64,000 nt of DNA from Podospora bellae-mahoneyi (taxonomy: Eukaryota; Ascomycota; Sordariomycetes; Sordariales; Podosporaceae), in the NCBI RefSeq assembly GCF_035222275.1, contig NC_085884.1, forward strand, positions 2,480,001-2,544,000. Direction: 5' to 3'. This document shows, piece after piece, positions 56,024 through 64,000 of the stretch (the first letter of the stretch is position 1; every line of letters begins with the position of its first letter). Position numbers and translations under genes: made by a program. The notes beneath the pieces are model-generated. The model was not told the DNA's origin. It searched no databases and was given only the letters and a program-made list of their open reading frames with translations.

Positions 56024-56303
56024 ATAGTACGTCGACTTCTTATTCAACCTCAACCAACACCAGCCTAGCAATCCAGACCACTACATCCGTCCCGCCTACT
56101 CATCAACGTCTATAAGAACCCCACAGGACACCTCAATGAACATTGTGGTAGCCCTGGCTGGCGTTCTCTTCCTCATCATCGTCATCACCCTCAGCGGGTA
56201 CTGTATCCGGATTCGTCGCCTCGCCCAGAACCAACCTCAGCTGCCCATTCGCGAACCCCGCACTCCCAGACACTGGCAGCAACCATTCCGTCCCTTCACC
56301 TGA
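56024..56303 (+). pseudogene. Truncated paralog of the 54.8 kb membrane-protein gene
   Basis: The leader and the junction are repeated from the 54.8 kb gene, but the start triplet is ATA (56024-56026) before donor GTACGT. The intron (56027-56126) ends CCACAG. Exon 2 reads DTSMNIVVALAGVLFLI, aligning with ASKTEIVIAITGFIVLL, then a basic anchor and a QPQLPIREP segment. The frame stops at 56303, while another frame continues with SPESVSSNS-like text matching the serine-rich part of the paralog. An internal ATG at 56136 could still give a 55-residue peptide. Likely a decaying duplicate. Confidence 0.5.
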
Positions 56304-56710
56304 AAGTGTCAGTAGTAACAGCCGGACCGATTCTTCTCCCTGGTCCCGCCAGAGCAACAACAATCAATCCAAGTATTCAGCCTCATCGGCACCCAGCCTC
56401 AACAGTAAACCAAGATGAACCAGGGGGTTACTACAGGGAGGATATGCCAGCTATGCGCCCCATCCAATCCCGTTTTCACCATTGCAACTTCTCACTACTG
56501 CAGACTTGCGGCCAGCGTGCTGAAGGTCCACCATATTTGAGCCACAGCTCCCAGAAATGCAGTCGAGTGCTGTGAGACCGTATATGGTCCAAACAGCCTC
56601 CCATCGCACCTTTGTGTGAATGGTGAAGATGCCGGCATGCCGAGAACGTGGAACAAATAATATAAACGGCGCCAGTGTGATCTCCAAACACCCCCATTCT
56701 CAAAACATAA
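56304..56710. other. Spacer downstream of DPH2
   Basis: It contains the serine-rich remnant after the truncated paralog and the 3' region of the minus-strand DPH2 gene. Nothing else is recognised. Confidence 0.35.
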
Positions 56711-58327
56711 CTACCTCTTCTCACTATCCCCAACCGTATACCCTCTTGCCACACCCCTCCTCCCCTCCTCGATAGCTGTGCTCTCTTCCTCAGTATAATC
56801 ACTCCCCAACCCCTGCCACGTCCTCTGCGACCTCAAGAACTCAGCACCCGGACTAACCACCCCATTCACCATCGCCAACTCAGCCTTTGGTCTCAACGCA
56901 AGCGCCCCATTCGTCCCATTCCTGTTCTCTTCTACCACCCCCTCTTTCACCTCCCCGCCCTCCCTCTCCTCCTTAACCTTCCTCACCCTCATCGGCCGAC
57001 TAGTACTAATCAGCCTCCCAGTCCTAAGATCAAACTCTGGCGGCGCAGACTCCTCTTCACTATCCTCATCCTCCTCTTCCTTCCCCTCCACCACCTCCTC
57101 TTCTTCATCCTTACCAACCGGCGCCTTCACCCCCTCAATCCCCCCCCACCAACTCCCCCCCCAAACCCTCTCCCCATCTCCCATCAACGCAACCTCCAAC
57201 TCAAACGGCGTCACCACCGGCCTAAAAAACCCAGCATCATCCTCCACAAGACTGCTCTCCCAACACCCCACCACCACCCACCCATCAATCTCCGCAAAAT
57301 TCGCCAGCTTCGCCGGATTCAGCTTGCCAACCACAACCGTATAACTCTTTTTATTCGCCGCCGCAATCCTCTTCCTGAGCGCATCCACCGAACACAAGTA
57401 GTTCGATACTGAAAGCGTATTCACCAATATCCCAATGATACCCGCAGTTGACAGAGATAATAGCTTCGCATACCGCCGGCCGAGGAGTCGTCTTGCGGAG
57501 AGGAAGCTAGATGATGGAAAGGGGGAGTGGGGCGTGTCATGGATGTAGAGGGAGCCTACCCTCGAGGAGAGGGCTAGTAGCAGGGCTGTTGGGGGGGTGG
57601 AGATGTGGAAGAGAGAGTATTCTTTTAGTGAATCCCCCTCCGGTGTAGAATCGGAGGAGGCGCTGTGGGAGACGATCTTCCGGTTGGGCAAGATGTTCGT
57701 TGGGTCATGGGTGATGGCCGTGGAGTAAATATTTGTGTATCCCTCCGACACAAGACGTGAGACAACCGCCGGAACGTGGGATTGATACGTCACATCCGCC
57801 ATGATAACCACCTTTGCGTCTTTTCCTGGGTGTTCCCTCTCGAAAGCTTCGACCGTCTCGTCGAGGTTGAGCCGATGTTCGGTAAACACGTAGATAACAG
57901 GTAATCGGGACGTGGGCGAGAGACACGACCGGCCGTAGTGCACCACAACCTGGGCATCGGCGTGTTCAGCCGCTACTTCATCAACACAGCACGCGCTGTA
58001 GGAAGTGTCGGCCAGGATGAATATCTTCTCGTCTTGTTTTGGCCCGGATGATTCCTCCTCTTCTTTTCGGAGAGCAGTCAGCTCATCCTTGAGCGCCTGG
58101 ACTAGCCTCGGCGCATCGACCAGCATCGCATCTGGGAATTGTAGGGCTATCGTCTTCCATTTTCCCAGTCGCAGTTCTCGCGCCGTCCGTGCGACTTCGT
58201 AGATTTGGCGGAGCTCGTCGTCGGTTTTTCGCGGCGCCTTGGCCTCGGTCTGGGAATCTGGGCTGGCGTGCTCAAAGAGGTGTTCGGCTGGGGTTGACAG
58301 CACCGGGGCGGAGGATAGTTCGGTCAT
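56711..58327 (-). CDS. DPH2: Diphthamide biosynthesis protein 2
   Basis: A single exon codes for 538 residues, normal for fungal Dph2. With Dph1 it forms the [4Fe-4S] radical-SAM-type complex that adds the 3-amino-3-carboxypropyl group to the His of elongation factor 2. Family blocks are visible: [40 protein letters not shown] (cluster cysteine region) and [18 protein letters not shown], then [20 protein letters not shown] with [33 protein letters not shown] and [21 protein letters not shown] long acidic insert (residues about 400-430) and the tail [20 protein letters not shown] follow. It is a cytosolic housekeeping enzyme. It lies 367 bases downstream of the transporter gene on the same strand. 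Confidence is high. Confidence 0.92.
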   Translation of the reverse strand: MTELSSAPVLSTPAEHLFEHASPDSQTEAKAPRKTDDELRQIYEVARTARELRLGKWKTIALQFPDAMLVDAPRLVQALKDELTALRKEEEESSGPKQDEKIFILADTSYSACCVDEVAAEHADAQVVVHYGRSCLSPTSRLPVIYVFTEHRLNLDETVEAFEREHPGKDAKVVIMADVTYQSHVPAVVSRLVSEGYTNIYSTAITHDPTNILPNRKIVSHSASSDSTPEGDSLKEYSLFHISTPPTALLLALSSRVGSLYIHDTPHSPFPSSSFLSARRLLGRRYAKLLSLSTAGIIGILVNTLSVSNYLCSVDALRKRIAAANKKSYTVVVGKLNPAKLANFAEIDGWVVVGCWESSLVEDDAGFFRPVVTPFELEVALMGDGERVWGGSWWGGIEGVKAPVGKDEEEEVVEGKEEEDEDSEEESAPPEFDLRTGRLISTSRPMRVRKVKEEREGGEVKEGVVEENRNGTNGALALRPKAELAMVNGVVSPGAEFLRSQRTWQGLGSDYTEEESTAIEEGRRGVARGYTVGDSEKR

Positions 58328-58694
58328 TTTTGGTTTGTTGAGCTGATCCTGGACGGTGAGTCGCCGGTGGTAGTCGCCGTCTGAACGGTGACTTGGAATT
58401 TTTCCTTTGGCGAATGCGGGGCACTGTTGATCTGCAGATTGCCCCGCGCTTGGGGTGACGTTGGGCGGGCCGCTGATCCTCCACCAAATTGTGCCTGGCG
58501 CAAAATCCCGGTAAGGCAGTTATTCTAGTGGGGCAGTAGCTTGAAGAGCACTGAGACATGAACACAGCTCAAAATCAACGATGAGGAACGTGAGATGAAG
58601 ATTATTATTTAGTATATGTACAACAAATTTGAGCGCCAGAAAATACAAGCATCGCTAATACATCGCTTCTACCATCCATTATGAGATCGCGGTC
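58328..58694. other. Spacer with the DPH2 promoter and transporter 3' region
   Basis: This short region between two same-strand genes has no further feature recognised. Confidence 0.4.
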
Positions 58695-60294
58695 CTAGAA
58701 GACCGTCAGAGGGTTCCACCCCACAGCAAGCACCCTGGTGGCTGTGTAGAAAGCCAACGCAACAGCATACGAGATGCTCGAAAACAAAATCACGGCCGTC
58801 CAACCCGACCCAGATAACAAGGCGCCTCCAATTGGGACACTGCTCAGCGTACCAAAGCTGGCCACCATCATCGCCGTTGAAAACAGTCGCCCAAACTTTC
58901 GGTGATCGCAGAGCTGACCCAAGCACACCGGCACCAAGCCAATGTTGCTGCCACTGCCAAACCCAAACAGCACCGCATATACAATCAACATCGAATTCGA
59001 GTGGCCAGCCGGCAACCACAGCGCCAGTCCCGTGATCAAGCAAATGGCGATAGTGATGATAATAACGTTGAACCGCCCAATCTTATCCGCCAGAATTCCC
59101 GGCAACACACGTCCCAACACGGACCCGGCGTTCAGGTATGACAACAGCAGATAACTTTCCGTCGCATCCTGCCCGTGGTCAACCGCGTACGACACAATAT
59201 AAGTCAACGGAACGAATAGGCCCCACTCCATGAAGAACACACCGAGAGCAGCGCATGCGAACCGGGCATCTTTGAACACGGAAAAGTCGGGCCAGACCGA
59301 CTGCACCTTTTCGCCCTTAGCGGGGGGCAGTCTGGTCTTGATGAACAGATTGGCCGGGATGGCGAGGCCGAGCATGATCAGGGCGAGCACTCGGCTGCTC
59401 CAGTTGAACCCGATGGTCGGCAACAGCTCTCTCAGCACAATGGGGAAGATGACGCCGCCGATGCCGCCCGCTGTACTCGCAATGCCTGTCGCAAAACCTC
59501 GACGGACGTTGAAGAAGTGGGCGATGGAGCCATAGGCGGGACAGTTGAGGAGAGCACCGCCCAAGCCACCCATGACGGAATAGGTGAGGATGATCTGATA
59601 ATATTCTGCAGGGTGATGGTCAACCTCCGCCGTCTATCATTTCAGAGAAGAAGGGGCACTCACCAGTACACCAGCTCAGCAACAACAAACTGAGCGTGAT
59701 CAGCAAACATCCCATAGCAACAATCAGCCTCGCGCCATATCGATCAAAAATAGGCCCAACTTGGACCCCCACGAAAAACACAATAAACAGGTACAAGCTA
59801 AAGATCCAGCCAATCTCGCTTGGCGAGTTGTCCTTCAACTGGTGCGTCGAAAAGTACGATTCAAACACAGCGGCCGAGTTGATCAATCCGTACAGCGACA
59901 ACATGGCACAAAACGACCCAAACACCACCAACCACCCCGTCACACCTCCCTCGGGAAAGTCAATCGTGGTTGCCGCCGATGGTGAGCGTTCCAGCTCGAG
60001 CTCGGGATCCTTCTCCGTGGTTGGGCCATAGTGGTTGGCATCCGGTATGGTACGTCGCGACGCCACTCTGACTGCCTCTACCTCAGGTTCGGTATCAGAC
60101 GAGGAGGCGGAATCAGTTGGCGATGTCTTTTCACCATCAGCTATTGGAACATCCAATGTCGAGTCTGATGATGAGTTGTTGGAACGGTGGTGTGGTGGTG
60201 ATGACGACGAGGAAGAATTGGTGACGCCATAGGGAGCGCTTACACCAGCATCCCCTGTTGTGGTGGTGACATGACTCTCTCGCGGCGGTGGCAT
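58695..60294 (-). CDS. MFS transporter, monocarboxylate-transporter-like (MCT type)
   Basis: Two exons (60294-59664 and 59605-58695) give 513 residues. The intron (59606-59663, GTGAGT...CTGCAG) joins SWCT to EYYQIILTYSVMGG. I chose the ATG at 60294 (MPPPRESHV; context GCAAATGCC). The frame is also open upstream to 60522, which would add 76 residues of leader-like text. A Ser-rich disordered N-terminus of about 110 residues precedes the membrane part GGVTGWLVVFGSFCAMLSLY. The loop 2-3 motif VGPIFDRYGARL, the block FNVRRGFATGIASTAGGIGG and later LADKIGRFNV mark the fungal MCT family. Substrate unknown; fungal members carry monocarboxylates, riboflavin or other small molecules across the plasma membrane. 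Confidence 0.85.
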
Positions 60295-62052
60295 TTGCGT
60301 CTCTTTATGAACTTTGAACCCCGGAATGCGGGAACGACGCCCTTTCAACACCTCTCCCGACCAAGCCGGAAAGTGGGTATTTTCTTTTCCTGTTGCCGGA
60401 TGAGAGGGGGCGGGGAGCGGATTTCGGCTGTTTCCGGTCTGGATGAGTGAGGATCGGTACCGATGCGGTGATATGGGGCCGGTGTTTAGATGTTGCTGAT
60501 CTTTTGGTTCTACAGATAACAACAGCTTCTTTTTCTTTCTTCAGATGGTGAAGAAGGAAAAGCGGAAGAGGAGAAAAGAAGGGGACCAGTCACACTGATG
60601 AAGAGGGCATGTATCGGGAAAGGGGGGGCCGTGGCCGACAGCTAAAAAAGAAAATTCGCCCGCGTGGGTCTGGTCCAAGGAGTGCTTTCCCCACAGTTTG
60701 ACTTCTAGATTGGATTATTCCCGGCCGGCACCCTTCCAAACGGCTTCGGCATTGCCTCCAAAGGCAGGTTGGGGCGGGACAAGCTGACATAATTGGCGGT
60801 GAATTGGTCATGGAAATGTCTTTCTTCCTTTGCCCGCTTCTGCGTGGGTGGGTATGGATGTGTGCCTGACATGCATGCTATGACCAACGTCTGAGCGGCC
60901 ACCGGCAACGCCTCCCGTGAGGCGCTACTATCGGGAGACGGAGGGTGGGACGGGAGGGCCCGATCTTTCGGGGGGAGTTCCCGGTTTTTTTTTTTTTTTT
61001 TTTGTTCGGCAAGCTACCAGTTCTCGCAGTGATTTGCGGTCAAGCAAACGACGGTTGGGGATTCTGGAATTGTCGAGACGTCGAAGGGGGAAGGACAAAA
61101 GCCAAGAGAATTGTGGATGCGTCTCGGCATGCGGGCGGCTGACGGTTGGCTGCATTGGCTGGCTGCCGTCATCCCTGTCATTTCTTTTGACATCCGCTTC
61201 CTCGAGTGTGGGCGTCGGAACCGAACATCGCGATGATGCACTCGAGATTTGGATTGGTGTTACACAACGTGAGATATCGGATGAGGGGAATGGATATCTT
61301 AAAGGATATTCGTTCGTTCATTGAGATTGGAACCCGTTGTTTGAGCCCCCGCAGACGTGTACTTTGGGGCAATTGACTGGATTGGACGGCTCGGATGCCA
61401 GCGACCGAAGGCTTGAAAGGGACTGTGGTTGGCAAACATTAACGTAAATCGGCTGCCGAGCTCTCCAGATTGGTGGGAGTTGGAATCTAGCATTGGGTGT
61501 GCTAAGTCGATCGCTGATTGGCCAGCTCGTCAAGTTTTCAAACAACCTCAGGACTGAGCAAGGCTGATGTCTGGGGTGTCTCGCCAGATGTGTTGGCGGC
61601 GCAAGTGTGACCCACAAGAAACTCGCTGGCGATTGGTCGACTCGCCAAAATCACATCCTACGAGGCTGGGGTTGATGATGAGGCCTTTGAACACGAAGGT
61701 GTTGGTTGTTCGTGATGGGCAGGTTTGATTTAGGGGGCAGTGGCTGAGACTTTTTCTTTCTTGTTGGAAGCTTTTGATCATATCTGACAGAAGTTCTATA
61801 GGTCTGTGCAGATTGATCTCAACAGTCTATAAGAAGAGACCGTAGGACCAAATTTTTGGTTGGAATCTTCTTCTTAGCCCAAGCATCACATAGTCGTGGT
61901 CCCACTCCTATTGTTGCCTGTTCCAGTGCTGCCAAGCCTCCAAGACTACCAGTTTCGTCTCAGTCCAACTTTGAGAGACTCGAGGTCCCAGCTCGATGGT
62001 CTCCAGGCCGAACTTATCTCCTATTTTATGACCTACCTGTCTCTTTTTCAAA
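60295..62052. other. Divergent promoter region between transporter and carboxypeptidase
   Basis: 1.76 kb between divergent starts. The frame upstream of 60294 is probably leader. A run of 19 T lies at 60986-61004. The final 100 bases are a CT-rich leader before the ATG at 62053. No gene is supported. Confidence 0.4.
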
Positions 62053-64000
62053 ATGCGTCTCCCTCTATTGCTCCCCCTCGCCCTCTCACTTGGCGCCTCC
62101 ACCCAAAACTTCGTCAACCCATCCCAAGACACCACCCTCCTCTTCTCCTCCAACTTCCCCGGCGCCTCCATCACCTACAAAGAAACCACCGCCCTTCTCT
62201 GTGAAACCACCCCGGGAGTCAAATCATGGTCCGGCTACGTCCACCTCCCCTCCACCCTCCTCGCCGATGTTCCCTCCTCCCTCGACATGAGCATCTTCTT
62301 CTGGTACTTCCAGGCCCGCAAAAACCCTGAAGAAGCTCCCACATCCATCTACATCAGCGGCGGCCCCGGAGCCTCGGCCTTTGACGAGACAAATGGGTTT
62401 CCTTGCACTTTCAATCCAGACGGTAATTCAACCAGATTGAACAACCAGAGTTGGAACGAAGAGGTCAATATGCTGTATATCGACCAGCCTGTCGGGGCAG
62501 GGTTCAGTTACTCCAAGATCGTCAACGGGGTAGTGGACTTGATGGACAGCCTGTCTGAAGACGGCTCATTCTTCACTCCTGGAACGGTCGAAGAACTCCA
62601 GCAAGACAGTCTCAACTTGACTGTAGCCCCTGCTACCATCCAGTCCCTCGACCCCCGAGATGGGATCAACACCACGCAACAGGCAGCGAGGGTGATGTGG
62701 CAGTTTACCCAGGTCTGGTTTCGGGAGTTTCCGGGCTATGATACCTCCAATAAGGAAATTAGTCTTTGGACTGTTTCGGTTCGTCTTTCCCCCTTCCCCC
62801 TACCCCTTATTCCCGCATACTAACCTCCCTTCTCCCCCTCAGTACGGCGGCTTCTACGGCCCGTCCTTCATGGCCCACTTCCACAGGCAATCCTCCCTCC
62901 CAAATTCATTCCCCCTCCAGCTCTCTACCCTAGGCATCCAAAACGGCTGCTTGGACGTTCTTACAATGGGTTTGTCATACCTCGACTTTTCACTCAACAA
63001 CACTTACGATATTCAAGCATATCCTGAAGAGGTGTACTCCTCCGCCAAGACTAATCTCACTGAGTACTGCCAACCCCTCCTCCTATCCTGCCGGCAATCA
63101 GTCCAAGAAGGCGACCCGTTGGGGTATGGAAGAAACAGCACTGTCAACCAGGCGTGTGCCCTAGCAGCGGGTGTCTGTTTTGGGTTTGTCCAGGGGGCGT
63201 TTACGAGCTACTCCGACCTCAACCCGTTTGATATTACGCTGTCGCATCCGGAGACGTACCCCCCGTTGCACTCGGTCGGGTACCTTAATCAACCCTGGGT
63301 TCAAGCCGCGTTGGGAGTTGCGGTGAATTTCACTGCTGCGTCGAGGTCCACGGGGGGTGTCTTTTTCGCCTTGACCGGCGACCCGATGAGGCATGATCTT
63401 TCAGATTTAAGGTACGTTTTGGAGAATAGAATCAAGGTCGCGATGGTGTATGGGGATTTGGACTATAGGTGTAACTGGTTTGGGGGGGAGGAGATCTCCC
63501 TTGCTGTTGGGGGGGAAGAGTTCAGAGAGGCGGGGTATGCGGATGTTGATGTTGGGGGAGTGGTTGGGGGGTTGGTGAGGGAGGTGGCGGGGTTGAGTTT
63601 TGTGAGGGTTTTCGATGCGGGGCATAGTGTTTATGGGTATCATCCGGGGGTTGTGAAGGAGATATTTAAGAGGGTGATGGACGGGAGGGATGTTGCGAGT
63701 GGGAAGGTGGCTGCCGACGGGGGGTATCGGAGTCAGGGGCTGGTGGATGTGAGGGGGGTGAAGGTTGCTGCTACGAAGGGGAGGGATGCGGGGTGTTTTC
63801 TCGCGGATGTGGGCAGGACGTGTGATCAGGGTCAGGTGGAGGCATTGAGGGAAGGCAGGAGGGTGAGGGTTGAGGGGGGGAGGGTGGTTGAGCCTGGAAG
63901 AGAAGGGGAGACGAGTGTAGATGGGGATGGGAAGGGCGGGGAGGAAATGGAGCAGGTTAAGAGTGGTGGCACTGTGAGGGAGACGGCCGCGATGGCCGCG
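62053..64000 (+). CDS. Secreted serine carboxypeptidase (peptidase family S10), cut by window end
   Basis: Exon 1 is 62053-62778; the intron is 62779-62842 (GTTCGT...CCTCAG); exon 2 runs from 62843 to the window edge without a stop, giving at least 628 residues. There is a signal peptide (MRLPLLLPLALSLGASTQ). The substrate-binding motif is ISGGPGASAF, with NMLYIDQPVGAGFSYS after it. The catalytic serine is in LWTVS joined to YGGFYGPSF: its TCG codon is the last of exon 1, and the usual Glu before it (ESYGG) is Val. The Asp (VYGDLDYRCNWFGGE) and His (VFDAGHSVYGYHP) are present. The extension after the His, about 120 residues, is charged and probably a linker or anchor region. It cleaves C-terminal residues from peptides outside the cell or in the vacuole. 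Confidence 0.88.

Noticed and set aside
60986-61004. Run of 19 T as a functional element
   Set aside because: A homopolymer of this size is common in fungal intergenic DNA, and nothing around it suggests a role.
1-64000. CRISPR arrays or bacterial-type operons
   Set aside because: No regularly spaced short direct repeats were seen, and the gene structure is fungal with spliceosomal introns.

Overview
The window looks like nuclear DNA of a filamentous ascomycete, most likely a sordariomycete (inference from gene families and intron style). Introns are short (about 50-105 nt) with GTNNGT donors and CTAAC/CTGAC-like branch sites. The recognised families are fungal: a decayed NACHT-WD40-type repeat domain, a DUF6594-like protein, an F-box/DUF7600-type protein, GMC oxidoreductases and a heme-thiolate peroxidase. 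An AT-rich block of decayed repeats looks like DNA hit by repeat-induced point mutation (RIP).

Layout. 0-3 kb holds the decayed end of a WD40-repeat gene and a frame-broken SDR reductase, then an intron-containing tRNA-Ile(UAU). 3.7-8.4 kb has an unknown basic protein, a tRNA-Thr(CGU) with intron and a probable Golgi glycosyltransferase. 8.4-13.3 kb is gene-poor and ends in a small regulatory-looking protein behind a very long pyrimidine-rich leader. 14.9-21.2 kb is a graveyard of accessory genes: a large fungal protein family broken into many frames, and on the other strand an F-box/DUF7600-type gene. 21.5-31.5 kb holds a coiled-coil protein, a secreted cysteine-rich protein (broken), a disordered nuclear-type protein, a four-exon DUF6594-like membrane protein, a three-exon protein with a retropepsin-like fold, and a small membrane protein.

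31.8-40.0 kb is a secreted redox set: two GMC flavin oxidoreductases and a chloroperoxidase/peroxygenase-type heme-thiolate peroxidase, all with signal peptides. Many GMC oxidases make the hydrogen peroxide that such a peroxidase uses, so they may work together outside the cell.

43-54.4 kb is the repeat block: a mutated gene copy, two pogo/Fot1-like DNA transposons in tail-to-tail orientation, and six solo LTRs of two families. Five of the six LTRs sit inside one of the pogo copies. 54.8-56.3 kb has two related small membrane-protein genes. 56.7-64 kb is ordinary: DPH2, an MCT-type MFS transporter, and a serine carboxypeptidase that runs off the window end.

The most unusual points are the pogo copy with five nested solo LTRs, the contrast between its well-kept ends and AT-rich middle, and small single-pass membrane proteins whose start codon forms its own 3-nt coding exon before an intron.
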